The translations under genes were made by a program, and so were the position numbers. A DNA stretch of 64,000 nucleotides, from NCBI GenBank assembly GCA_029168955.1, contig JAPDOI010000022.1:930001-994000 (forward strand). The letters run 5' to 3'. The first letter of the stretch is position 1; every line of letters begins with the position of its first letter. This DNA comes from Aplectana chamaeleonis. Taxonomy: Eukaryota; Nematoda; Chromadorea; Rhabditida; Cosmocercidae. Of the stretch, positions 1-11,403 are shown one piece after another. Below the pieces are notes generated by a model, which was given only the letters and a program-made list of their open reading frames with translations, was not told the DNA's origin and made no database searches.

Positions 1-1790
1 TAACTCTCCCACTGGTGTCCTGCACACATTTTATGACGTCCTGCGCACTCCCACTGGGGTCCTACACTTTCTGTGACATTCTGCGAATTCCCAGTGGGGT
101 CCTGTACACTCCCAGTGGGGTCCTGCACACTCTCTATGACGTCGTGCACACTCCCTTTCGGGTCCTGCACGCTCTCTATGACGTCCCGCACACTCCCACT
201 TAGTATTGCACACTTTCTGTGACGTCCTGCACACCCCCCACTGAAGTCCTGCACACTTTCCATGACGTGGTCACACTCCCAGTGGGGTCCTGCACACTTT
301 CTATGACGTGCTGCACACCCCCACAGGGGTCCTGCACACTTTCCATGACGTCCTGCACAGTCCTGCACACTTTCTATGACGTCCTGCACGCTCCCACGGG
401 TGTCTTGCACACTTATTATGACGTCCTGCACACTCCCACTGGGGTCCTGCTCACTTTCTATTGGGGCCCTGCACACTCCTATGACGTCCTCCACACTCCC
501 ACTGGGGTCCTGCACGCTTTCTATGACGTCCTGCACACTCCCGCTTGGATATTTCACACTTTCTATGACGTCCTGCACACCCCCACTGGAGTCCTACAAA
601 CTTTCCATGACGTGATCACTCTCCCACTGGGGTCCTGCACACTTTCCATGACGTCCTGCGCACTCCCACTGGGGTCCTACACTTTCTGTGACATTCTGCG
701 AATTCCCAATGGGGTCCTGCACACTCCCACTGGGGCCCTGCACACTTTCTATGGCGTCCTGCACACCATCACTGGGGTCCTGCACACGTTCTATGACGTC
801 CTGCACACTCCCACTTGGATATTTCACACTTTCTATGACGTCCTGCACACCCCTGGGGTCCTGCACGCTTTCTATGACGTCCTGCACTCCACTCTCCCTC
901 TGGGGTCCTGCACATTTTCTATGACGTCCTGCACGCGCCCAGGGGGTCCTGCACACTCTCTCTAACGTCGTGCACACTCCCTTTCGGTTCCTGCACGCTC
1001 TCTATGACGTCCTGCACACTCCCACTTGGTATTGCACACTTTCTATGACGTCCTGCACACCCCCCACTGAAGTCCTGCACATTTTCCATGGCGTGCTCAC
1101 ACTCCCAGTGGGGTCCTGCACACTCTATGACGTGCTGCACACCCCCACAGGGGTCCTGCACACTTTCTATGACGTTCTGCACACTCCCTCTGGGGTCCTG
1201 CACACTTTCTATGACGTCCTGCACGCTCCCACGGGTGTCTTGCACACTTATTATGACGTCCTGTACACTCCTACTAGGGTCCTGCTCACTTCCACTGGGG
1301 TCCTGCACACTCCTATGACGTCCTGCACACTCCCACTGTGGTCCTGCACACCCCCCACTAGGGTCCTGCACGCTTTCTATGACGTCCTGCACACTCCCAC
1401 TGGAGTCCTACAAACTTTCCATGACGTGATCACTCTCCCACTGGGGTCCTGCACACTTTCCATGACGCCCTGTGCACTCCCACTGGGGTCCTAGACTTTC
1501 TGTGACATTCTGCGAATTCCCAATGGGGTCCTGCGCACTCCCAGTGGGGTCCTGCTCACTTTCTATGACGTGCTGCACACCCCCACAGGGAGCCTGCACA
1601 CTTTCCATGACGTCCTGCACACTTCCTCTGGGGTCCTGCACACTTTCTATGATGTTCACCACGCCCCCACGGGTGTCTTGCACACTTATTATGACGTCCT
1701 GCACACTCCCACTGGGCCCTGCACACACCCACTGGGGTCCTGCACACTTTCTATGACGTCGTGCACATTACGACTGAGGTAGTGTACACT
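1..1790. repeat. 42-bp satellite array (two 21-bp halves)
   Basis: The stretch is a diverged tandem array. One 21-bp half reads CACACTCCCACTGGGGTCCTG and the other CACACTTTCTATGACGTCCTG, giving a 42-bp unit. A longer duplication sits on top: the segment with GTGATCACTCTCCCACTG recurs 814 bp apart (about 611 and 1425), and CTCCCACGGGTGTCTTGC recurs at about 391, 1226 and 1662. Because the period is a multiple of three, long open frames run through both strands, but they only encode the repeat and show no protein family. The array runs off the left edge. Its unit is clearly related to the array at 60.0-60.9 kb and more weakly to the one at 44.6 kb. Confidence 0.93.
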
Positions 1791-2011
1791 TTTTATGACG
1801 TCTTGCATTTTTTGCATCGCTAGGCGACTCATAGAAGTTTTCATGACCCACGGCCAAAAGTGCGCCCCAGGGACAAACTCGGTTGCCCCGAGGCGCGTAA
1901 GAGGTGACTCGGGCTGATTTTTCGGTAATCGATAAATGTCCTGTCTACCTAAATGTTGGTACCATTTCATACAAGTTTTGATCGGCCATTCTTAAGATAA
2001 ACGGGACACAT

Positions 2012-2012
2012 G

Positions 2013-2092
<80 letters not shown>

Positions 2093-2098
2093 ACACAC

Positions 2099-2174
<76 letters not shown>
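2012..2174. repeat. (CA)n microsatellite with short interruptions
   Basis: About 160 bp of CA dinucleotides, interrupted near the middle by ATACAC steps (about 2090-2120). The cysteine-valine open frames on the other strand are artefacts of the repeat. It ends some 20 bp before a TTAA-flanked MITE. Confidence 0.97.
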
Positions 2175-2176
<2 letters not shown>

Positions 2177-2195
2177 CGGGACATAACTGCTTTAA

Positions 2196-2680
2196 AGGCG
2201 GTGTCCACGATAAAAACCATGTCTGATTTTTTGGTGGAGATCGGCAGCTGCGGGGCCTAGGGCAACCCTAACGTTGAAAAAACTAAGAAAAATGAGCTCG
2301 GAACGTTTCCCTACGGCCCCAAAGTTGAACACCCGTCAGCTCGTCACACCCAGATGCACTTTCCACGCCCACAGACGCGAACAAATGAATGCTCGAGATT
2401 GTGAGATGAGAGATGGTTTCCGATCAATAGCCCCTTTATTCCCTTTCTTCCCAGCTTCTCTCTTTACTCAGGTAAGCTCGCATGCTTCAGGTGCAAAAGA
2501 CGTAAGTTACAAGCCTCGGACAACTCGTCCACCATACTTCCCTAGCTCAATTTTTAAGGGACCAAAACTCCATTCCTAGATGGTCTTGTACGATTCCAAA
2601 AACGTCTTCGGAATCTGCATGGGACCGTCTTCAAGATAGGCGAAAAAACAGAAAAACTATTCTTATCGTGAACACTGCCT
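2196..2680. mobile_element. 485-bp MITE with perfect TTAA target duplication
   Basis: The element starts AGGCGGTGTCCACGATAA and ends with the inverted form, CTTATCGTGAACACTGCCT. It is flanked by TTAA on both sides (2192-2195 and 2681-2684). TTAA duplications are typical of piggyBac-type transposition; assigning the family from this alone is inference. There is no transposase. Related copies lie at 16933-17417 (reverse), 20241-20726 and 40427-40812 (reverse, truncated), all close to 485 bp where complete. Confidence 0.88.
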
Positions 2681-2861
2681 TTAAGCATAAGGATTACGTA
2701 CACGTAGGTCTGCAGTTCAAACTATGTTCTCTACCAAGGACTGATCAGTGTATTTGATAGCCCTGAATGCTTTGGAAAACATGCATATCTTCCTGCCTTC
2801 CTTTTTCTAGTCACTAGGGCTTTTTCTGCCTCAACTGTGGTTGTTTCCGAAGCCTAGACCT

Positions 2862-2960
2862 TTAACGACTAACGGTTAACGACTAACGACTAACGAGGGT
2901 TTTGGCCGGTTGAACGACTAACGACTCACGACTACAAAATTTCTATTACGCACATCCCTG
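2862..2960. mobile_element. Solo hAT-like terminus with AACGACTA subterminal repeats
   Basis: The stretch repeats GTTAACGACTAACGACTAAC and then ends ATTACGCACATCCCTG at 2960. This is the same terminal sequence as the right ends of the hAT-like elements at 9700-12191 and 36538-38233. No matching left end was found upstream, so this is either a truncated element or one whose left end has decayed. The roughly 150 bp upstream to the MITE and the 500 bp downstream show nothing I can name. Confidence 0.5.
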
Positions 2961-3502
2961 GTAACCACTAGCTTGTGTGACCGCGAATCACAGATGAATT
3001 CCCTTCCCCCTGCCCCTTTTGCGGATTGGCAACTTTCTGACCATAAGCATACCATAATTGCCTTGAAGCCCTTCCATCACTGCCCTAAAACCCTCTGTAA
3101 ATGCTCTAAGAACCCTGCCGTCACGGCCCTGAAGCCCTGCCTTCACTGAGTTCGTTGCCTTGAAACCCTGTTGTCACTGCTCTGAAGTAATGCCCTATAT
3201 TCCACACCATCCCCCCAAACATTTTCACTCTTTTGAGTTGCTAGCGCGCAAATCCTGATAATCGAGGAATATGGTGGATGTTCATCAGTTATTTTGATCT
3301 TATAAATGCGGTTGGACCACTATACTTATACAACTTCTTTTCGGGTGATATTCATGAATGTAAAAGATTGGATCTTGTTGGTCCTAGCGGTCGGAAGTGC
3401 TACTGGAGAGAGTTGAGGATGGGTCCTGTCCTCATTTCGCCCCAGGAGGTAGAGTTCTCTTGCCAGTTTGCCACTAATTCTGACAAGTACCACAGAATGC
3501 TA

Positions 3503-3860
3503 TTGGGTTGATGCATAATTATCTGGCGCTTATATCAACGCAATATTTGCATGAAATAATTTTCCTATTGTTTCGAAAAAAGCGTGCCGAAAACGATAGT
3601 TATATTCGCCATATTATGCTCTACCACTTCGTGAAAGAATGGAAAGCACAGACATTTCGCCATCTCATCGAACTTTTTGGCAAAAGACCAATTAGCAGAA
3701 GTCAGTGCAGAGGGTGATTCGACCGTTTCAAATCAGGTGATATCAGCTTGGGGCCTTGGAAGATGACGAGGTCTTGACGACACGAATGTTGGCTGAAGAC
3801 TCGAATGTCAATCAATCCTCGGTCATTTCGCCTCAAAAAATTTGATAAAGTGTGGAAAAT
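3503..3860 (+). pseudogene. 5' fragment of a mariner transposase (degenerate)
   Basis: The fragment starts with a mariner-like terminus (TTGGGTTGATGCATAATTAT at about 3505). It then reads a decayed N-terminal helix-turn-helix region: IRHIMLYHFVKEWKAQTFRH, then a stop, then FDRFKSGDIS. This matches the pattern of mariner N-termini, where ...IRHILLYEF...A...I...G..... is followed by WF.RF.SG...L.D. Stops and frameshifts break it, and no catalytic DDD region follows. The frame fades after about 3850. It is distinct from the mariner at 36.3-39.3 kb. Confidence 0.6.
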
Positions 3861-5040
3861 CGCTGGATGGTTCCCCCACTAGCTCACCGATAACAACAGA
3901 GCCGATCGCGTTCTAATTAAGGAAATGTGTTTAGAAACTGCCGGATAAATATTCATCAACCAAATAGAAAAATACTCACCTCCAGTTTCCATGATTTGAA
4001 CCGCCAAACTAGCAGTTTCTTGCAAGATAACATGGAAACGTCTAAGGTGGAGGCATTCGTCCAACTAAGACTATCTTGACCATCCGAGTATACCCTATTG
4101 ATTAGCGACAATTGACAGTCTTCCCTCATTTTTCGTTTGTGCATTGGTCGAGCCGGCCGTCTCTTCGAACAAGACTTCCTTTGACGACGCCGCTCCCACT
4201 CCCTGCAGCACATTCGTAGGTCGGCCTTCAGTGGTGTTATCATGTATACGCTTCTGCTATATGATTGAATTATCGTCGCCCGATGACAGGAACATGATCC
4301 GAAACGTAGCAATAAAGTGGTTGAGGGTATACTGTCGCCACACGACAACTAGAGCTTCAATAACAACTATTCCTCCATAGAACTGTCTTGCTCAGAGTGG
4401 CCTACCTGCAGTCGCGATTCCAAGTCAGAAGGGGACCTCTGGGCATTCTTGCTTGTCAGGTCAATGAAACTGTCACCAATACCACACGATCTCTGAACTC
4501 AACTTGAACAGGAGAACGGAGTTACGTAAACCCACAAACGCTTATCAGCTTGAGGGTCAACCCTAAAATTTATGATCACATGTTTTCATCAAATGATAAT
4601 TGAATTATCGCTGAGGGTGTCCCGTCATTTTGATACACGATGTATAACGGTTGTCCCATGCATCTGTAAAAAATATTATTTTCGGAACATCTCTCGCCTC
4701 AACCAATTATTTCCTTGTACGTACACATCATCAGTACGTACAACTTCTATACTTCTCTTGTCCACCTTCCAGCTCACTTCCCCCTCACGCCTAGGCTGTA
4801 AAACTACTCATGACCTGATCTTGGCCCAGGCATTGGCTAAGGTCTTAAGATCCCCACCAGTATGAAGTCGTGTCGATCAGGAAATGAATTGCAGTCGCAA
4901 GAAGAGTTTTTGGGGAATGCGGTGGGAGAGGGACGTGGACGAACCCCAACTGGTTAGTTTCATGCACCGTAACTCTGCTCAAATGTGGCCTGACGGTGTT
5001 GAACAAAATTGATTTCTTGAGCCGTCGCTGATAAAGGAAG
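3861..5040. other. No recognisable feature
   Basis: Reading frames up to 130 codons occur (for example 3956-4348 minus), but they show no family motif, no splice pattern and no repeat copy elsewhere in the window. Confidence 0.5.
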
Positions 5041-5560
5041 GGGAAGGGAAGCCCCTTTGGCCTCGTATGCCAAAACGGGGGATGGGCCCTCTTCGCCAAG
5101 TAATGCAAGCTCCTTTTTTTCTTCAGAAAGTCGGAGGCCTGAGGCCTCCATGTCTACGTGAGGAGTACGGGTCGTTGGCCCTTCCACTGATTAATGTGAG
5201 CTTCGTTCTCATTATAGCGGAAGAAGGGTCTTCGGCACTCTGTGCCAACGGGGAGATTGACATCTTCGCCAACGAAAACGAGCTCCTTCCTTTATTTGGA
5301 GATTTGGAGAAAAGGAGGCCCTCAAGCTCATTTGACAATGCAGGGGAGGGTCCTTCGGCGCATCTGCCTAGGAAAATGTGCTCTTTATTTTCAGACAAAG
5401 GAGGGAAGGATTCAGACTTTTATGCCTGCGCGAGAAATGAGCCTTAGGCTCTTTCGCCAACTGAAGCAAGCTTATTCCTTGTTTGGGGAGAGGAGGCCTT
5501 TGATCCCCTATGACATTGCAGGGGGGGGGCTTTCGGTCCCTTCACGAAGGGATACTCAAA
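5041..5560. repeat. Three degenerate ~173-188-bp tandem units
   Basis: The motif TTCGCCAA..(A)AGC.AGCT recurs at 5092, 5265 and 5453. Each time it is followed by a T/C-rich tract, then GGAG...GGAGGCC and a GGGTC/CTTTCGG block. Spacing is 173 and 188 bp. Overlapping open frames on both strands (up to 126 codons) are by-products. The units are too diverged for an exact boundary. Confidence 0.6.
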
Positions 5561-7119
5561 TCATTAGAATGTTGACAAGACAAATCTTGCTCCAAACGCC
5601 TCCGTAGTGGCTTTCGTTGCGCCTCACACTAATCTGATGTCCGCTTATCGGATTTCGATCGACTACAGTACCTAACACTAGATTTGCGGCAGTTTTGTCG
5701 TAGCCTAGGATTCGGCTCAAGTTTACTGTGAAGAGCTTATCTGGGGTGTCTATCTTGTGCTTGAGACGGATTTCGAAACAGTAAGGTAGATTAGGCCAGC
5801 TAAACGCCATTATGCCTGCCGTAGTCTCTGGAACTTGTGGTTTTCACCTGTAGGCGAAGTGAAGGTGGAGCGCCGGAGGCGTGCCACATTACACCCTAAA
5901 GACGTCCAGGTGACGTGTCAGAGACCTGTCTCGTGTTTTGTGAGGTTGTGAGGTTGTGATGTGTCACCACTCCGGCGCTCGACCTGCAAGTCGCCTTCAG
6001 TTGGCAACAACAAACTAAGCAAGTGATCAGAAACCCAAAACAGGAATGAAGAGATTTTCCGGGCCATAGCGTTTGCATTCATTTCACTTCTTCAAGTTTT
6101 TACGGAGTCTTTGATCTGCTCTGATATTTTCTGTCTCTCAACAATATAAAAATAACTGCTTTCGGCTCAATAACACATAGATCAGGACTATGAAAATTTT
6201 CTCACTCACAGCAAAATTTCGCGCACTCGGGTTCCAGCTTCTTTGGGAATATTGAAAAACGCTTCGCACCCATACTGGACCTCGAAGAAATCCCAGTAAT
6301 GAGTCAAAATGTCTCGTGCGCGCATAATTTTTTGGCCTCCCATTATATGCGAATGTGCCTTCGACAATTTGCTTTTATTTCTCTCAGCAGAAGATAAAAA
6401 ATTCACGCCGATGACACACTACGAGAGAGACTAAATAAAAATTTTCGCTAGACGGATTATGAACATTTTGTAGGATTCTTTGAAGGCCATCAAGGAGCTG
6501 CCACCGCCACACAACAACAGTGAGCGGAAAAGGTGACGAAATATGGCTTGCACCTCCACCTCACAACAGAAAACGCGAATTGTGATGAGATTAAGACGTG
6601 CTGACAACGGTTGGCCATATTGCCTTTCGTGTCAGAACAGTGAGCATTTGTTGACTCCAGGTAACAACCGCGAGTTCCAGAGGCGGCGTAGTGTGAGTTT
6701 GATGGCAAGTGAAAGTAAAAGTGTGCTTCAAGATGACAGTGATAAATCTCCCTGAGTACATCTGATGGCGGAGAACAAAGGACTTGGCCACCATTTGGTC
6801 GTGGCTTGGCGCTCTATGTCCGTGACCACGGCACACCAAGTGCGTGTCTGATTAGCGATACCCAATCGCGAAGGATGGCAATCGGTGGTTTAATTTTCAT
6901 TTTCCGATTCAAACCTCAAATATTACAGATGCTTGTGTCGTCCCTATCAGGAATGGTGTCGTACCCTTCACTCCAAGACATCAATCAGGCGCAGATTCTT
7001 CAGATGTTAACCGAAGCCTCCAGGAAAGATCGTCATGCTCGGCTGATACGCAACCAAATCTTCACCAGACGTTTCTGGTGAAGGAGTTTCTAATGAGATG
7101 CCAGTGCAGAAAATACCAC
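5561..7119. other. Mostly unassigned; one small foldback
   Basis: Apart from a ~160-bp inverted repeat at about 5844-6004 (arms sharing GAGCGCCGGAG), I see no gene, exon pair or repeat family in this stretch. Confidence 0.5.
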
Positions 7120-7122
7120 TTA

Positions 7123-8208
7123 CAAGGGAACCACAATAAGTCATAGTGACCATTCCAAATGAAATGTACTTTTCTAGAACCATTTTCGGACGAAAAGTCC
7201 GAATATGCCCATCGCAGCTGCCTAGACCCACTCTGAAAAAAGTTATGAGCGTTTTTTAAAGCTTCGCAGCAAGGTAAGGGTACCGCCCCATGGAATTTTT
7301 AGGGTGTTTTTAAATTTTTCTGCTGATTTCGCTAAAAACATGTATGTAGGGGTAATCTGGGATGCTGAACACGAATCTGGGGTTTGCTTGCCCAAATTTT
7401 ATGGTTTACTGTAGGTTACGGTAGGTAACATGCCATTTAGGAGACAAAACCTACCTCAATATTCCGATAATCGAGGAATGGACATCAAATTCGTATTCAG
7501 CACCCCAAATAACCTTCACATAGGAACTTTGAGACAAATCTGAGACTTTGACCAAACTACCGTATACCCACCGTAATCTACCGTAAGCTGCCAAGAATCT
7601 ATAAACCGACATCAGATTCGTGTTCAGAACTCCAAATAAGCCCCAGAAGAACGATTTGAGCCACATCTCTCGTCACATTCCGGAAATCGTCAAAAGTCGC
7701 AATTTGCCATCAAATTCTCCCCCGATGGGAATATGTGAACGAATACAGTCGAAAACTTCGGAAAATCGATAAATGAGTCTCAGATTCGTGATCAGCGCCC
7801 CGAATTACCCCCCAGAGCGAATTTTTAGTCAAATCTGGAATATTTTTCTAGAACGTTCCGAGAGCCCTCTAATTGGTATAAATAAACGCCCAACCGAAAA
7901 TCCGTACAAGTCCAAAACGCTTTTAGTGTGCGCAAAGTTTGGAAACTGTTCCTTCAACCTAACTTTGCTTAGTGGGGTAGTTTTGGACGCTGAACACGAT
8001 TATGAGGTCAGCTTCCAGATTTTCGTAAAAATAATGCATTCTTTGGAGGGTACAATAAGTACGAAAATCAAAGAAGAAATGCCTATGACTTTTTTCAGAG
8101 TGGGTCTAGGCAGCTGCGATGGGCATATTCGGACTTCTCGTCCGAAAATGGTTCTAGAAAAGTACAATTCATTTGGAATGGTCACTATGACTAATTGTGG
8201 TTCCCTTG
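7123..8208. mobile_element. 1086-bp PIF/Harbinger-like non-autonomous element
   Basis: There are terminal inverted repeats of about 120 bp, starting CAAGGGAACCACAAT on the left and ending ATTGTGGTTCCCTTG on the right, with only a handful of mismatches. They are flanked by TTA on both sides (7120-7122 and 8209-8211). Three-base TTA/TAA duplications are the PIF/Harbinger hallmark. The long terminal repeats and lack of a transposase make it non-autonomous. The inside carries several copies, in both orientations, of a motif like CTGAACACGAATCTGRGGT (about 7362, 7480, 7610, 7780, 7988). Confidence 0.82.
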
Positions 8209-8211
8209 TTA

Positions 8212-8930
8212 GTTGACGACAGGCGTGTGCGTGGCTTCGGCAGCCTGACGCCCCTTTCACACCTTTGCCGACGCGGCAAATACCGCATTTTTGAACCACG
8301 ACAAAGCCAGTGCTTGGAACCATGAGGAAATCACGTGGGAGTAGACACTCGTCTCCTTTACGCATGAGGATATCGCACAGGTTGGCAATGAATCCCCGAT
8401 GAAAACTGGTAACTATATGACAAGACGCGGCAAACCACTATGGCGAATATACTGATCGAGAACATTTTCGCAGCATTCGCGCGGTTTTCCGCACTCTAAC
8501 GCATCGGTACCAGTTTCGTTCGAGGGTACATGCCGATCTGGACACTTTGTCTGGTTCCTGATATGCAAAGAAGTCAGTTGTCAGCTTCCAACTAATTACT
8601 CAGTAATCCGGAACGCTGTTAAAAAAGGCGTGTTTTTTTTACTTATTCATCCTCATCTACATGTACACTACATCCCATTGTTTTTGTTATGCCACATGTC
8701 TGAGTCTCTTCCTCTTCACATACAGTCCGTATGTTTCTTTATTGAAAAGTGAAGCTGTTGATTGATTTAATGAATGATTGATTAATTGATTGATTTCCCC
8801 GTGACTCGAAAAACGGCATTTGGTAATGGTGGCGGCAAAAGTATCAAAAGGGCGTTACTGACATCTGAAAAGCCGCATTTGCTTGCGCGGCAACGCGCTC
8901 ATCTTCTCGCGTAGAACGACTCAGGTAAAA
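8212..8930. other. No recognisable feature
   Basis: A minor ATTGATTGATT-like tract lies at about 8758-8800. No gene, splice sites or repeat partner were found. Confidence 0.5.
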
Positions 8931-8934
8931 CTAG

Positions 8935-9190
8935 TTGTCCAGAATGTATCGAGAAGTTGTCGAGAATCGGTCGAGAATCGAGAAGTTGTTCAGAAAGTGG
9001 AGAGAAGTTGTCGAGAATTCTGGCAGATGGGGAAGTTGTCGAGAATTTCGGAGAAGTTGTCCAGAATTCTGGAAAAGTTGTCCAGAACTCAGGAGAAGGA
9101 CATAGTTGATGAGAATTCCGTAAGAATTCTGGACAACTTTTCTCCGAAACGAGAATGTGTCGAAAAGTTGTCGAGAATTCAGGACACATC
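8935..9190. repeat. Array of GTTGTCGAGAATT motifs, partly palindromic
   Basis: About ten imperfect copies of GAGAAGTTGTCGAGAATT run forward, then turn over at about 9110-9140 (AGAATTCTGGACAACTTTTC). The same motif builds the block at 13540-13705. The 145-codon frame across it (8883-9320) is low complexity (repeated SR and LS pairs) and not credible as a protein. Confidence 0.75.
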
Positions 9191-9690
9191 GAACTTGAGC
9201 GAGCTGGTTATCGTTTATAATTTATTCCACCAAACTCTTGAACATCACATTTCTATGGGATTTTCCATGTTTTCGAGTTTTGACATATCGGTTTTACCGG
9301 AAGATTATAAATTGAAGTAACTAAATTTCAGAGTTTTTGCGATTCCATGTACTGAACTTTTTTTATGATTCGTTACTGGAAAAATGAGATTTTAAATATC
9401 ATTATTCTAAAACTTGTTCTAGAACTATCAAAATGACGTTGAGAATTAGGAATATTCAATCGAAAAAAATCTTAAGTGATTCAGTTCTGGCTTAAATATG
9501 AACCTCTTAACCTTGGAATAATTCTTTGGCATTCTATTGGTGTACAGTGTCCTATCCCAATTGAGTTGCTCCTCCACCGCATGGATAGGTGTGACCCGAG
9601 CCTTGTGTTGGCACATGAGCGAGGCCAGTCTTCACATCCTAGAGTATTAACAGGCACCACAACAGGTACTTACTTACCTCCGCTACCTGG
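9191..9690. other. No recognisable feature
   Basis: AT-rich sequence with no open frame, splice pattern or repeat I can support. Confidence 0.5.
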
Positions 9691-9958
9691 GGTCCGACCC
9701 AGGGATGTGCGGAATTTTCTGTTTTCTGTTTTCTGCCCATTTTTGGCCATTTTTTTCTGTTCTCTGTTTTCTGTAAAAATAGGCGAAAATCGGACAGAAA
9801 ACAGAAAAAAAACGTGTACCACGATTTCCAGCAGGACTGTTTTTTGGATTTTTCGAAGCTAAGCCGAAAGGGTGAAGATGTACTTCACCCAGGCTCTCTG
9901 CAGTTGTACCACGCTAGACACTTTTTTCTAGCGCTAGTGGTTATCCATTAGGCACGTT

Positions 9959-10011
9959 TGGCGTGGTGGGAGGAAACGATGCTGTTCGCTGTACACGGTC
10001 GGGTTCGATCC
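9959..10011 (+). ncRNA. tRNA-like A and B boxes (SINE-like), copy 1
   Basis: TGGCGTGGTGG (9959-9969) fits the pol III A box except at one base. GGGTTCGATCC (10001-10011) fits the B box. Spacing suits a tRNA-derived promoter. The acceptor stem and a convincing anticodon arm are missing, so it is not a working tRNA; a tRNA-derived SINE head is the likelier reading. Confidence 0.45.
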
Positions 10012-10657
10012 TCACCGAGGCGAACCAAACCAACCAACCCCCGGGATCCTTCGATTTGGAACAGATTTATGTAGGGAGATGAAGGCACCCATTGGGAAGT
10101 CGGCTGGCCCCCGCAACCCACTAAATAAGCACGAAACCCATTCCTCTGAAAAAAATGTGCCGCGTCAGTGCCGGCAAAGTACCGCGATCCTCGACTGTGC
10201 CGCGATAGTGCAGCAGCGGCTCCGTGATCAGAGGATTCTGCTACCGTGTCTTGAGCCTCGACATCGCGGCGATATTACCGCAGCAGCTCCGCGTTAGAAC
10301 GTTAGGCTCCGCGAGGATGCAGCAACGAACCCGCGTGGAGTATGATGCACTGTCCTGTGTGGTAAAAAGAAATTGTGGCTGGTTCAATATACCCGAGTTC
10401 GAGGTACATTCCGTGTTTTCTTGTGCGCAAAAGCGGCGGCAACCTCTGTCCTTATCTGTTCTCTGTTTTCTGTAAAAATAGGCGAAAATTGGACAGAAAA
10501 CAGAAAAAAAACGTGTACCACGATTTCCAGCAGGACTGTTTTTTGGATTTTTCGAAGCTAAGCCGAAAGGGTGAAGATTTACTTCACCCAGGCTCTCTGC
10601 AGTTGTACCACGCTAGACACTTTTTTCTAGCGCTAGTGGTTATCCATTAGGCACGTT

Positions 10658-10710
10658 TGGCGTGGTGGGAGGAAACAATGCTGTTCGCTGTACACGGTCG
10701 GGTTCGATCC
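10658..10710 (+). ncRNA. tRNA-like A and B boxes (SINE-like), copy 2
   Basis: The second copy of the box A/box B pair, carried in the 699-bp tandem duplication. Both boxes are preserved. Confidence 0.45.
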
Positions 10711-11308
10711 TCACCGAGGCAAACCAAACCAACCAACCCCCGGGATCCTTCGATTTGGAACAGATTTATGTAGGGAGATGAAGGCACTCATTGGGAAGTC
10801 GGCTGGCCCCCGCAACCCACTAAATAAGCACGAAACCCATTCCTCTGAAAAAAATGTGCCGCGTCAGTGTCGGCAAAGTACCGCTATCCTCGACTGTGCC
10901 GCGATAGTGCCGCAGCGGCTCCGTGATCAGAGGATTCTGCTACCGTGTCTTGAGCCTCGACATCGCGGCGATATTACCGCAGCAGCTCCGCGTTAGAACG
11001 TTAGGCTCCGCGAGGATGCAGCAACGAACCCGCGTGGAGTATGATGCACTGTCCTGTGTGGTAAAAAGAAATTGTGGCTGGTTCAATATACCCGAGTTCG
11101 AGGTATATTCCGTGTTTCCTAGTGCGCAAAAGCGGCGGTAACCTCTGTCCTTATCAGACAGAGGACGTAACGACCGCAGGTGCGAATTTTTGTTCTTACA
11201 TTTGGACCCCCTCTAGTTGTCTTATAATTCTTAAATCACTTCATATCAGACACTCTCCCGAAGCCGCTGCGGCGTTATCGCGGAGCCAAAGCGGTACTGT
11301 GGGGTCCC

Positions 11309-11403
11309 TGCTATAGCTCCGCGGTAGTGCCGCCGCGGCTCCGCGATAGTGCCTCTTCGGTGCCTGCACGCGCCAAAGCGGCACTATCGCGGAGCCGCAG
11401 CGG
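11309..11403. repeat. GC-rich palindrome in the hAT-like element
   Basis: GGCTCCGCGATAGTGCC on the left faces GGCACTATCGCGGAGCC on the right, around a ~40-bp spacer. The same GCCGCGATAGTGC word also occurs in both copies of the 699-bp unit (about 10199 and 10898). Confidence 0.7.

Larger units (their letters stand above)
9756..11153. repeat. Near-identical 699-bp tandem duplication
   Basis: Copy 1 is 9756-10454 and copy 2 is 10455-11153. They differ at only scattered bases; for example, the start of the short frame at 10079 reads MKAPIGKSAG and at 10778 reads MKALIGKSAG. The duplication lies wholly inside the hAT-like element, so it probably arose by recombination after or during amplification. 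699 is divisible by three, so frames repeat in phase, but none looks like a real protein. Confidence 0.93.

Noticed and set aside
219..1494. Long open frames (up to 248 codons) through the first array, on both strands
   Set aside because: They follow directly from a 42-bp period divisible by three, are open in several frames on both strands, and encode only the repeat.
1..1790. Resemblance of the regular short units to a CRISPR array
   Set aside because: Both halves of the unit are repeated with no unique spacers, there are no cas genes, and the setting is eukaryotic.
1945..2220. Cysteine-valine open frames over the CA microsatellite
   Set aside because: Pure dinucleotide-repeat artefact.
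8883..9320. 145-codon frame with repeated SRSCRE-like segments
   Set aside because: Encoded by the GTTGTCGAGAATT motif array; low complexity, no family.
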